DNA of 64,000 nucleotides from NCBI RefSeq assembly GCF_900113135.1, contig NZ_FOOH01000017.1:1-64000 (forward strand), given 5' to 3'. The notes below the pieces were generated by a model that was not told the origin of the DNA, searched no databases, and worked only from the letters and a program-made list of their open reading frames with translations. Every line of letters starts with the position of its first letter. The first letter of the stretch is position 1. Positions 18,925 to 27,336 of this stretch are shown here, in pieces. The position numbers and the translations under genes were made by a program. The stretch comes from Salegentibacter agarivorans. GTDB lineage: Bacteria > Bacteroidota > Bacteroidia > Flavobacteriales > Flavobacteriaceae.

Positions 18925-19707
18925 ATGGATTTAGGATTAAAAGATAAAGTAGTTTTAATAACTGGCGGTACTAAAGGGATAGGCGGAGCTATTAGCAAAG
19001 CGGTTGCCCGGGAAAATGCAATTCCAGTGTTTGTTGGCCGTGAGGAAGCAAGAGGTAAGGAAATGCTTGAAACCTTTAAAACCAGTGGAGTTAATGCTCA
19101 TTTTATACAAGCCAATTTAAATGAAGATGGCCAATGCAAAAGAATTGTTGATGAAGTTTTAGAGATCTTCGGAAAAATTGACGCACTGGTAAATAATGCT
19201 GGAGTGAATGATACTATTGGTCTAGAAACCGGTAACCCAAAGAAGTTTGCAAATTCAGTCTATAATAATTTGAATCATTATTATGAGATGGCGCATTTTT
19301 GCCTTCCAGCGCTTAAAAAATCAAAAGGGAATATTCTAAATATTAGCTCTAAGGTAGCCCTGGTAGGTCAGGGAGGTACATCGGGTTATGCAGCATCAAA
19401 AGGTGCGCAGTTAGCGCTAACTCGTGAATGGGCTGCAGAATTACTGCCATATAATATCAGGGTGAACGCAATTTTACCAGGGGAGGTTATGACGCCTCTA
19501 TATAAAACTTGGTTGAATTCTTTTGACAAGCCCGAACAAAAATTAAATAAAATCACCCGTAATATTCCAATGGGAAATCGAATGACTCTTGATACTGAGA
19601 TAGCCGATTTGGCAGCATTTATCCTATCTAAAAAATCTGGACATACTACCGCAGAGTGGTTTTCTCCCGATGGTGGTTATGTGCACTTAGACCGATCCTT
19701 AACCTAA
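18925..19707 (+). CDS. SDR-family L-fucose dehydrogenase (probable)
   Basis: The 260-residue SDR has TGGTKGIGG near the N terminus, NNAG, the catalytic Tyr-Lys in YAASKGAQLA and a C-terminal end PDGGYVHLDRSLT. That ending, with its GGY-HLDR, resembles SDR-type L-fucose dehydrogenases. It would oxidise L-fucopyranose to L-fucono-lactone, the substrate of the amidohydrolase at 12104. It is only about 40% like the other SDR of the operon by eye, so the two are not duplicates. A gap of 53 bp precedes it, the longest within the operon. Confidence 0.85.
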   Translation: MDLGLKDKVVLITGGTKGIGGAISKAVARENAIPVFVGREEARGKEMLETFKTSGVNAHFIQANLNEDGQCKRIVDEVLEIFGKIDALVNNAGVNDTIGLETGNPKKFANSVYNNLNHYYEMAHFCLPALKKSKGNILNISSKVALVGQGGTSGYAASKGAQLALTREWAAELLPYNIRVNAILPGEVMTPLYKTWLNSFDKPEQKLNKITRNIPMGNRMTLDTEIADLAAFILSKKSGHTTAEWFSPDGGYVHLDRSLT

Positions 19708-19712
19708 AATCT

Positions 19713-21023
19713 ATGTCTCAAGATTCTTTAGTTTCAAAGAAAGCTGTCGTTCCGTTTATTTTAATAACGGCCTTATTTGCTTTATGGGGGTTTGCCAATG
19801 ATATTACCAATCCTATGGTCTCGGCGTTCAAAAAAGTTTTGGAACTAAATAATTTTCAGGCTTCCTTAGTTCAGCTTGCTTTTTATGGAGGCTATTTTAC
19901 TATGGCCTTGCCAGCCGCGCTCTTTGTCAATAAATTTTCCTATAAAAAAGGAGTACTTATGGGATTGGCATTGTATGCTTTGGGAGCCTTATTGTTTTAC
20001 CCTGCTGCAATTTACCAGGAATATATCTTCTTTTTGTTAGCCTTATATATTCTAACATTTGGCCTTGCTTTTTTAGAGACTACTGCCAACCCTTATATCC
20101 TAGCTATGGGAACCGAAGCAACTGCTACCAGGCGTTTAAATCTAGCCCAGGCATTTAATCCCATGGGAGCATTAGGTGGCCTAATTGTAGCACAACATTT
20201 TATTCTGGGAGCCTTGGAATCTGATGATATAGACGTGAATGGGAACCCTATTTATAGTACACTTTCTAAAAATGCTAAGGCTACCATAAGAGATGCCGAT
20301 TTAGAGGTAATAAGTACTCCTTATGTGTTATTGGGATTGGTAGTTATAGTATTTTTCCTGGTTATACTTTTAGTTAGAATGCCTGAAAACAAAAAGAAAG
20401 AAGCCCGGGTAGCCGTAATACCAGCTATAAAAAGACTCTTTAGCAATAATAAATTTGTGGGTGGGGTGATAACCCAGGCTTTTTACGTGGGGGCGCAGAT
20501 TATGTGTTGGACTTATCTTTATCAATATGCCGAATCTATTGGTATTGATAATAAAAGTGCGGTAAATTATGGAATTGCCGCTTTGTTGGTATTTCTTATA
20601 GGACGTTGGTTAGGTACCTACCTGCTCCGTTATATAAGTTCAGGTAAATTGTTGATGTTATTTGCATTCGGTGCGATCTTAACCTGTCTGCTTTGTATTT
20701 TTAGTCAGGGATTGATTGGTTTATACGCCTTGGTAAGTGTTTCATTTTTTATGTCAATAATGTTTCCAACCATATATGGAATTGCGCTCGAAGGCCAGGG
20801 TAACGATGCAAAATTTGGAGCTGCTTTTTTAGTAATGGCAATTGTAGGCGGGGCACTAATGCCAACTTTACAAGGTATGGTATTAGATATTGGAGGTTCC
20901 GGTTATACAGATACTACAATATTAGGTGTACCAGAAATAAACTTCTCGTTCTTTTTACCGGTGTTATGTTTTATAGTTGTTAGTATTTATGGGTGTTATA
21001 TTTTTAAAAGAAACAAAGCATGA
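19713..21023 (+). CDS. fucP: L-fucose:proton symporter, MFS
   Basis: The 436-residue protein has about twelve hydrophobic segments and the FucP/GluP signature FALWGFANDITNPMVSAFKK early in the sequence, with the aspartate in ANDITNP that couples proton movement in this family. ATG 19713 is chosen because the 19 extra residues of the longer frame overlap the dehydrogenase gene and spoil the N terminus. It imports free L-fucose from the periplasm after release by the operon's fucosidases. Its stop overlaps the mutarotase start by 4 bp. Confidence 0.92.
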   Translation: MSQDSLVSKKAVVPFILITALFALWGFANDITNPMVSAFKKVLELNNFQASLVQLAFYGGYFTMALPAALFVNKFSYKKGVLMGLALYALGALLFYPAAIYQEYIFFLLALYILTFGLAFLETTANPYILAMGTEATATRRLNLAQAFNPMGALGGLIVAQHFILGALESDDIDVNGNPIYSTLSKNAKATIRDADLEVISTPYVLLGLVVIVFFLVILLVRMPENKKKEARVAVIPAIKRLFSNNKFVGGVITQAFYVGAQIMCWTYLYQYAESIGIDNKSAVNYGIAALLVFLIGRWLGTYLLRYISSGKLLMLFAFGAILTCLLCIFSQGLIGLYALVSVSFFMSIMFPTIYGIALEGQGNDAKFGAAFLVMAIVGGALMPTLQGMVLDIGGSGYTDTTILGVPEINFSFFLPVLCFIVVSIYGCYIFKRNKA

Positions 21024-21364
21024 AAACTAAGAAGTATGTATTGGCTTGTGATTTAAAGGATGAGGTTGAACTAATTAAAAAATATGAAGAGTATCACCGT
21101 GAAGTCTGGCCAGAGATTATTAAAAGTATACTGGAGGTAGGTATTTTAAATATGGAAATTTTTAGAACGGGTAACCGCCTGGTTATGATTATAGATACAC
21201 AACCAGATTTTTCTTTTGAAATGAAAGCGAAAGCCGATAAAGAAAACCCTAAAGTTCAGGAATGGGAAAGTTTAATGCAGCAATATCAGCAGGCTATTCC
21301 TTCGGCAAAAAATGGTGAGAAATGGACACCCATGGATAAAATATTTGATCTAAAAAACACCTAG
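21020..21364 (+). CDS. L-rhamnose mutarotase-family protein, probable L-fucose mutarotase
   Basis: The 114-residue protein belongs to the ferredoxin-like RhaM fold: the YHREVWPEI segment with its conserved His, then LNMEIFRTGNRLVMII and the C-terminal WTPMDKIFDL. RhaM-type mutarotases interconvert sugar anomers. In this operon the substrate would be L-fucose, supplying the anomer used by the dehydrogenase. The start overlaps the fucP stop. Confidence 0.87.
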   Translation: MKTKKYVLACDLKDEVELIKKYEEYHREVWPEIIKSILEVGILNMEIFRTGNRLVMIIDTQPDFSFEMKAKADKENPKVQEWESLMQQYQQAIPSAKNGEKWTPMDKIFDLKNT

Positions 21365-21369
21365 AAAAC

Positions 21370-22521
21370 ATGGCTAATAATTTCAATTCTCAATATCCTT
21401 CTATAGAAGATCTTCGAGCAAAAGCTAAAAAAAGAATACCTGATTTCGCATTTGAATACCTGGATGGTGGATGCAATGAAGATGTAAATTTGAATATAAA
21501 TACATCTGATATTCGTAAAATTCAGTTAGAACCGCGATATCTTCAAAATTATAAAGAAGCAGATACGACTACAAAATTATTTGGAAAAGAGTATAGTGCA
21601 CCTTTTGGAATTTCACCCGTAGGTTTACAAGGACTAATGTGGCCTAATTCGCCTGAAATACTCGCCAAAGCGGCTTTTGAACATAATATTCCCTTTATTT
21701 TAAGTACGGTTACTACTATGAGTATTGAGCGTGCCAGTGAACTTACACAGGGTAACGCCTGGTTTCAGCTGTATAATCCGGTAGAAGATGAGGTTAGAAA
21801 TGATATCTTAAAAAGGGCGGAAGTAGCAGAGTGTCCCGTTTTAGTACTTTTATGTGATGTGCCTACTTTTGGTTACAGACCCAGGGATATTAGAAACGGG
21901 CTGGCATTACCACCAAAAATGTCGGCGAAAAATATCTTTCAAGTTTTAGGAAAACCAAGTTGGGCATTAAATACTTTAAAACATGGAGTGCCAACTTTTG
22001 AAACCTTAAAACCCTATACTCCCGAAGGTTTAAACCTTAAACAGCTAGGGAAATTTATGGATAAAACCTTCTCCGGAAAATTAAATGCTGAAAAAATTAA
22101 ACCTATACGGGATAAGTGGAAAGGCAAGTTAGTTCTTAAAGGAGTTTCTGCACCACGTGATGTGGAAGATGCTATAAAAATGGGATTTGATGGGGTAATT
22201 TTATCTAATCACGGCGGGAGGCAGTTGGATGCAGCGCAATCAACTATTTCAACTTTACCCAATATCGCTAATAGATATGGTGATAAAATTGAAATAATGA
22301 TGGATAGTGGTCTTAGGTCTGGACCAGATATTGCCCGTACTATGGCTGCTGGAGCAAAATTCACCTTTATGGGAAGATCCTTTATGTATGGTACCGCAGC
22401 TTTGGGGAATAAAGGAGGAGATCACACCATAACTATGCTAAGAACACAATTTAAACAAGTAATGGATCAGTTATGTTGCGAGAAGGTAGAGGAACTGCCA
22501 AATCATTTCATACTTAACTAA
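21370..22521 (+). CDS. lldD: FMN-dependent alpha-hydroxy acid dehydrogenase, probable L-lactate dehydrogenase
   Basis: The 383-residue TIM-barrel flavoprotein shows FEYLDGGCNEDVNLN near the N terminus, the FMN-contacting ISPVGLQGLMWP and the catalytic ILSNHGGRQLDAA with the active-site His, followed by MMDSGLRSGPDIARTMAAGA. Family members oxidise L-lactate, glycolate or mandelate. The FAH-family step of the fucose route yields L-lactate and pyruvate, so an L-lactate dehydrogenase as the last gene completes the route to pyruvate. It is 5 bp from the mutarotase gene. A different 2-hydroxy acid substrate remains possible. Confidence 0.88.
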   Translation: MANNFNSQYPSIEDLRAKAKKRIPDFAFEYLDGGCNEDVNLNINTSDIRKIQLEPRYLQNYKEADTTTKLFGKEYSAPFGISPVGLQGLMWPNSPEILAKAAFEHNIPFILSTVTTMSIERASELTQGNAWFQLYNPVEDEVRNDILKRAEVAECPVLVLLCDVPTFGYRPRDIRNGLALPPKMSAKNIFQVLGKPSWALNTLKHGVPTFETLKPYTPEGLNLKQLGKFMDKTFSGKLNAEKIKPIRDKWKGKLVLKGVSAPRDVEDAIKMGFDGVILSNHGGRQLDAAQSTISTLPNIANRYGDKIEIMMDSGLRSGPDIARTMAAGAKFTFMGRSFMYGTAALGNKGGDHTITMLRTQFKQVMDQLCCEKVEELPNHFILN

Positions 22522-22526
22522 CGAAG

Positions 22527-22588
22527 AATTATTACAACAATTAAAGCGCTTAGAGTTGTAGTAATTTATCCTAGGCTGTTTTTTTGAT
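22527..22588 (+). terminator. Hairpin after the fucoside operon, probable transcript end
   Basis: Six bases after the last stop codon, AATTATTACAAC (22527-22538) pairs with GTTGTAGTAATT (22555-22566) over 12 bp with one G-U pair. The loop contains the palindrome AAGCGCTT. A run of seven T follows about 13 bases later (22580-22586). The distance to the T-run makes it an untypical intrinsic terminator, but it is the only candidate for the end of this long operon. Confidence 0.45.
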
Positions 22589-22678
22589 GTTTTAGACATT
22601 TAATGTGCAACCATATTAATCTAACTTTCTATTAGTGGTTCACGGTTTTATTGACTCAGGTAGAGGTAAAATGGCTGG

Positions 22679-22864
22679 ATGCTATTAAACCGGAATAATT
22701 TTAGTGTTTTAGACCTGTTAACTCCATTCCTGGAAAACGAGATTTTAGATAATTCGAAAAAGATTGAAATTATTGAAGCTATTTTAGTGGTAGATCCTTT
22801 ATTTGAGCCTACAGTTAAGGAAAAAGTTTCCTGTTTATTACAAAGATTAATGCAAAAATGCTAA
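22679..22864 (+). CDS. Small hypothetical ORF, uncertain
   Basis: This 61-residue ORF lies in the 458-bp stretch between two convergent loci, which otherwise holds only the operon-end hairpin. The product (acidic, Leu/Ile-rich; LLTPFLENEILDNSKKIEII) has a plausible helical composition but no recognised family or membrane segment. There is no visible promoter, and the codon pattern is not distinctive. It may be a chance ORF or a relic. No other coding signal was seen between 22590 and 22979. Confidence 0.25.
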   Translation: MLLNRNNFSVLDLLTPFLENEILDNSKKIEIIEAILVVDPLFEPTVKEKVSCLLQRLMQKC

Positions 22865-22979
22865 TTACAGATAATATTTGAGGTTGATTTATAAGTATGT
22901 TTTTTTGAGACACTATTCTTGGGACACACTCCTTAATAAAAATTTTTAAATTTCTGAATCTGCACCATTTACATTATTT

Positions 22980-23768
22980 TTATTTATAAACCCGCACCCA
23001 ATCTACTAGCATTTCAACTGGCAAATCTTCATCTTTAATGCTGCCAACCCAGTTTCCACCTAGTGCCTGGTCTAGAATAATAAAGAACTCCTGGTTGAAA
23101 GGCCATTGCTTTGAATCGGCATTTTCAATTTTTGGATAAGAAAATGTCTTTTTTCCATTAACAAAGAAATCTAAGCGATTAGGGTACCATTCCACGCCAT
23201 ATACATTATAGGTATCTATCTTAAATGGAATCGTGGTGAAATATGGCGGATACTCCTTTTTTTCCTGAATATCTATATAATTGGTGTGTAAGGTTTGATA
23301 AACAATGGTATCATAATTTAGGTGCTCCATGATATCTATTTCTCCACTATGCGGCCAACTACCATATTCGGGGTCTTGTGGCATCATCCATATGGCCGGC
23401 CAGGAGCCTTTTCCTTTATCCAGTTTAGCTTTCACCTCAATTTTCCCGTATTTAAAAGAAAATTTATCGGTGGTTCTAATACAACCGGTATTGTATTTTA
23501 CCGTATCATTTTTATTGGTATTTATAATGCCACGCAAATGTAATTTGCCATCTTTAACGAAGCGTGTAGCATCTGAGTCTGTACAAAAGCGTGCCCAATC
23601 TGCTGAATTTCTGGGTGCGTGAGACCATTTCTCAGTATCGGGTTTACCTTCATTTTCAAACTCATCCTGCCAAATTAGTTCCCATTTCCCATCGGGTTTA
23701 TCCTGGATATTTCCTGTACCACATGCGGCTAAAAGACAGGCAAAAAATATAACTACTATCTGTTTCAT
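22980..23768 (-). CDS. GH16 glycoside hydrolase lipoprotein
   Basis: The 262-residue protein has a lipobox at Cys16 (LLAACGTG) and is a single GH16 beta-jelly-roll. The catalytic signature is GEIDIMEHLN, with Glu143 as nucleophile, Asp145 assisting and Glu148 as acid/base. Trp-rich glycan-contacting segments are GSWPAIWMMP and VYGVEWYPNRLDFFVNG. Laminarinases usually read EIDIMEYVG. The EHLN ending is shared with the two other GH16 genes in this window and may mark an endo-beta-galactosidase-type specificity (inference). It is the last gene of the minus-strand locus, 27 bp after the GH20 gene. Confidence 0.9.
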   Translation of the reverse strand: MKQIVVIFFACLLAACGTGNIQDKPDGKWELIWQDEFENEGKPDTEKWSHAPRNSADWARFCTDSDATRFVKDGKLHLRGIINTNKNDTVKYNTGCIRTTDKFSFKYGKIEVKAKLDKGKGSWPAIWMMPQDPEYGSWPHSGEIDIMEHLNYDTIVYQTLHTNYIDIQEKKEYPPYFTTIPFKIDTYNVYGVEWYPNRLDFFVNGKKTFSYPKIENADSKQWPFNQEFFIILDQALGGNWVGSIKDEDLPVEMLVDWVRVYK

Positions 23769-23795
23769 CTGATTTAAAAGGTTTTGAAGATATTT

Positions 23796-25556
23796 TTAAT
23801 ATTCCGATTGTTCAAAAAATTCTGGGTGGAACCTAACTCCATTAGTCTTCCATCTGGTGTAGTGCCCCATATTTAAACGCCGGGTAAATTCCGTAAAATT
23901 TTTGTCTTTCCTATTGCTCCAAACCGCTTCGCTAAAGGCAGCCATTCTTGGTAATAACATGTATTCTAAATGTTCTACCGATGAGATAAACTCGGTCCAA
24001 ATTGCAAATTGTGATCCTAAAACGTATTTAGCCTCTTTTGCACTTAAAGCTTCTGGTACCGGTTTGTAATTATAAACTCGTTCTAGGGTGTTGATAGAGT
24101 AGGGGGCTGCCTGTGGCTCTAGTTCGGGATCAGCTTGGTAACGGTTAAAATAGAGAGGATCACTAGGGCTCATAACTACATCGTGACCAGATTTTGCAGC
24201 AGCAATTCCACCTTTTTCCCCCTGCCAACTCATTACGGTCGCGTTTGGTGCCAGGCCACCTTCCAGAATTTCATCCCAGCCCAGGAGTTTACGGTTGTTT
24301 GCCTGTAGAAATTTCTCCATGCGTTTTATAAAATAACTTTGCAGTTCTTTTTCATCTTTCAGGTTTTCATCTTTAATTCTTGCCTGGCAGGTTTCACATT
24401 TTTTCCAATAAGATTTATCTACTTCATCTCCTCCCATGTGAATATATTCTGACGGAAAAATATCCATAACTTCTACTAATACATCTTGTAAAAACAGGAA
24501 TGGAGCTTCTTTCCCGGCACAATAATTAAACGCCATATTTTCGGTGTCTATCACATCGTTCCAGAGGTTTGATCCTGGAGGATCCTGTTTTGGCTGTGCG
24601 CAGGAGAATTCTGGATAAGCGGCAAGAGCTGCGGCAGAGTGTCCCGGCATTTCTATTTCGGGAATTACCCTAATATTTCTTTTTGCTGCATAAGCAACCA
24701 CTTCCCGGGCTTGTTCCTGAGTGTAAAACCCGCCATAACGGTAAGGCTTCCCGGTTAATGGTTCAGCATAAGTAGAATCTTTTTTGTAAAAAACACTACC
24801 CGGTATTTCTTCCCGCCAGGCACCAATACTGGTTAATTTTGGATATTTTTTAATCTCCAATCGCCAGCCTTCATTATCGGTTAGATGCCAATGAAAAGTA
24901 TTTAGTTTATAAAAAGCCATTAAGTCCAATACCTCCTTAATAGTTTCTACGGAATAAAAATGCCTGCTTACATCCAGCATCATACCACGCCAGGCAAATG
25001 CCGGTTCATCGGTAATTTCCATAGCCGGAAGCGTAATTTTTTCGTTGGTACGAATGCCTGGAAAATATTGCAGAACGCTCTGCACTCCATAAAACACACC
25101 GGCCACAGCAGGTGCAGAAATAACAATACGGTCGGTGGATATTTGTAATTTATAACCTTCATTTTTTAGATCTAAATTTTTATCTATTTCCAGTTTTATC
25201 GTCTTGCCTGCAGTTTGGTTTATAGGGAGCTGAATTCCGCTTAAGCGTTTTATCTGTTTTTGGAAGTAGGTAGTCATCTCTTCTAAACCATGTTTTTTGG
25301 AAAATTGAAGAGAAGTATTTTTATCTACTTCAAATGCCCCTGCTGCAAGTTCCATTTTTGAAGGCGCAGGGATAAGTTGAGCTTGCATTAAATTAGATAC
25401 TCCAAAAATAAACAGAAAAAGAATTAGAGTGCTAAAGCTTTTTTCTAGCCACAAACTTTGCGGTGGCGGAATTAGTTTTACTGTAGTTTCCGGCACTTTT
25501 TGTGAGAGCAACTCCGGAGCTAAATTTGGGGAGTTGTTATTAAAATTGATTTTCAT
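23796..25556 (-). CDS. GH20 beta-N-acetylhexosaminidase
   Basis: The 586-residue protein has the GH20 N-terminal domain (about 60-180) and the catalytic barrel (about 185-520). The Asp377-Glu378 pair lies in HMGGDEVDK, and the substrate contacts FHWHLTDNEGWR and a late Trp in WTEFISSVEHLEYM are visible. It releases terminal beta-GlcNAc or GalNAc by substrate-assisted catalysis. The N terminus is odd: about 38 hydrophilic residues precede a hydrophobic segment (STLILFLFIFGVSN) ending MQAQ. A TTG at codon 35 would give a normal signal peptide. It sits 9 bp after the sulfatase gene at 25566. Confidence 0.92.
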   Translation of the reverse strand: MKINFNNNSPNLAPELLSQKVPETTVKLIPPPQSLWLEKSFSTLILFLFIFGVSNLMQAQLIPAPSKMELAAGAFEVDKNTSLQFSKKHGLEEMTTYFQKQIKRLSGIQLPINQTAGKTIKLEIDKNLDLKNEGYKLQISTDRIVISAPAVAGVFYGVQSVLQYFPGIRTNEKITLPAMEITDEPAFAWRGMMLDVSRHFYSVETIKEVLDLMAFYKLNTFHWHLTDNEGWRLEIKKYPKLTSIGAWREEIPGSVFYKKDSTYAEPLTGKPYRYGGFYTQEQAREVVAYAAKRNIRVIPEIEMPGHSAAALAAYPEFSCAQPKQDPPGSNLWNDVIDTENMAFNYCAGKEAPFLFLQDVLVEVMDIFPSEYIHMGGDEVDKSYWKKCETCQARIKDENLKDEKELQSYFIKRMEKFLQANNRKLLGWDEILEGGLAPNATVMSWQGEKGGIAAAKSGHDVVMSPSDPLYFNRYQADPELEPQAAPYSINTLERVYNYKPVPEALSAKEAKYVLGSQFAIWTEFISSVEHLEYMLLPRMAAFSEAVWSNRKDKNFTEFTRRLNMGHYTRWKTNGVRFHPEFFEQSEY

Positions 25557-25565
25557 AATTACTAC

Positions 25566-27242
25566 TTATTTATCTTCGTAGACCTTAATAAACTGCTTAT
25601 CCAACTCTTCAGAGTCTTTATATTTTTTTCGAGTTTCTTCTAACTTTTTCATCATCATTTCTTTTACTTCGGCATAATCTGGATCGTAGAATACATTGTG
25701 CAATTCTTGCGGATCATTTTTTCGGTCATAAAGCTCCCATTCATCTACATCATAATAGAAGTGGATAATCTTATAATCTTTAGTAGCAATACCATAATGT
25801 CTTTTTACAGTATGCTCGCCAGGATATTCATAATAATGGTAATAAACAGCATCTCTATCCCAGGCCTGCTTTTCACCTGTTAGTAATGGTAATAAACTCT
25901 TACCCTGCATCTCATCTGGAGCATTAACACCTGCAGCATCTAAAAAGGTTTGTGCAAAATCCAGGTTCTGCACCATTTCCCCTTCGGTGATACCTGCTTT
26001 TATTTTATTTGGCCATTTTATAAGTAAAGGAGTTCTAAAAGATTCTTCATACATAAATCTTTTATCGAACCAACCGTGCTCTCCCAGATAGAAACCCTGG
26101 TCTGAAGTATAAACAACTATGGTGTTATCAGATAGGTTATTGTCATCTAAATAATCCAACACCCGACCTACATTCTCATCTACTGAGGCAATAGTCCCCA
26201 GGTAATCCTGCATATAACGTTGATACTTCCATTTCATTAAATCTTCATCATCCATCTCTGGATATTTCTCAGCAAACTCTTTATTTATAGGATCGTAGAC
26301 CCTATCCCATGCAGCTTTTTGCTCTTTATTCATCCTATTGGTAGGATCTCCCAGGTAACGCTCTTTTATTCCCAGTTTTTGAATTGTTGTATCCTTCAAT
26401 TTATTATCATTAGTTAGGATCATGTGGGTAAGAATATTCATTTCAGCCGTTTTTGCGGCTGTACTTTTACGGCTTTTTGGAGGGGCTAAATTGTATTTTT
26501 TAGATGCTGCATCGGGAGAACTGGCTTCAAGGTCTTCAGGATGGATACGGGTGTAATTATCAAAAAGCGTTTCGGGTAATGGGAATTCTTTTTTAGTAAA
26601 TTCTTTATAATGTCTTTCTGCCGGTAACCAGGCCCGGTGTGGCGCTTTGTGTAGATACATTAATAGGAATGGTTTTTCTTTATCGCGTTTTTCCTCCAGC
26701 CAGTTAATAGTGAGATCTGTAATTATATCGGTAACATAACCATCTATGACGGTATCCCCGTCTTTGGTTATAAAGCGAGGGTTATAATAACTACCCTGGC
26801 CGGGTAGGATTTTAAATTCATCAAAACCTTTTGGATTGTTTCCAAAGTGTAATTTTCCAAACATTGCTGTTTGGTAACCGGCATCCTGTAAGATTTGTGG
26901 GAAAGTTATATTAGTAGTATCAAACTTACTAAGGTTGTCAATTTTCCCATTTAAATGACTGTGCTTGCCAGTTAATATAACAGCTCGCGATGGGGCGCAA
27001 ATAGAATTGGTTACAGAAGCATTGTTGAAAAGAACCCCTTCACTGGCCAGCCTGTCAATATTTGGTGTATTGATAAGTTTATCATTATACGCACTTATTG
27101 CCTGGTATGCATGGTCGTCAGACATCATAAATACAATATTTGGCCGTTTGTTTTCTGTCTTTTTCTGTTCCTCTTGATTTTTACAGGAGAATAAAGCTGC
27201 TACTATACATAGCGAGCAAAGGAATGTTTTGTAATTTAACAT
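25566..27242 (-). CDS. Sulfatase (S1), N-acetylglucosamine-6-sulfatase-like lipoprotein
   Basis: The 558-residue lipoprotein (Cys20) has the metal site NIVFMMSDDHAYQAIS and the maturation motif NSICAPSRAVILTGKHSH with Cys82 as the future formylglycine. It ends with DYKIIHFYYDVDEWELYD. The 'DDHAYQAISAY' opening and CAPSRAVILTGKHSHLNG context resemble S1_11-type GlcNAc-6-O-sulfatases. The subfamily call is from memory of motifs and not from a search. Next to a GH20 hexosaminidase, removal of 6-sulfate from GlcNAc before hexosaminidase action would be a logical order. Confidence 0.87.
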   Translation of the reverse strand: MLNYKTFLCSLCIVAALFSCKNQEEQKKTENKRPNIVFMMSDDHAYQAISAYNDKLINTPNIDRLASEGVLFNNASVTNSICAPSRAVILTGKHSHLNGKIDNLSKFDTTNITFPQILQDAGYQTAMFGKLHFGNNPKGFDEFKILPGQGSYYNPRFITKDGDTVIDGYVTDIITDLTINWLEEKRDKEKPFLLMYLHKAPHRAWLPAERHYKEFTKKEFPLPETLFDNYTRIHPEDLEASSPDAASKKYNLAPPKSRKSTAAKTAEMNILTHMILTNDNKLKDTTIQKLGIKERYLGDPTNRMNKEQKAAWDRVYDPINKEFAEKYPEMDDEDLMKWKYQRYMQDYLGTIASVDENVGRVLDYLDDNNLSDNTIVVYTSDQGFYLGEHGWFDKRFMYEESFRTPLLIKWPNKIKAGITEGEMVQNLDFAQTFLDAAGVNAPDEMQGKSLLPLLTGEKQAWDRDAVYYHYYEYPGEHTVKRHYGIATKDYKIIHFYYDVDEWELYDRKNDPQELHNVFYDPDYAEVKEMMMKKLEETRKKYKDSEELDKQFIKVYEDK

Positions 27243-27336
27243 ATAACTTAATTTAGATTTTCGCTTATTTAATGCTAGGAAATAAAGGTTCGGAAATGGG
27301 TTACAAGGATTTTGTAAGATTTATATTTCCGGGTTG

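Noticed and set aside
8668-19707. The two SDR genes as copies of the same enzyme
   Set aside because: Their cofactor and C-terminal motifs differ (PARVHTPF versus GGYVHLDR), and both steps are needed in the pathway.
22590-22979. A possible second small gene between the convergent operons
   Set aside because: Frames are short and broken by stops, without a start context. Only the weak ORF at 22679 was kept at low confidence.
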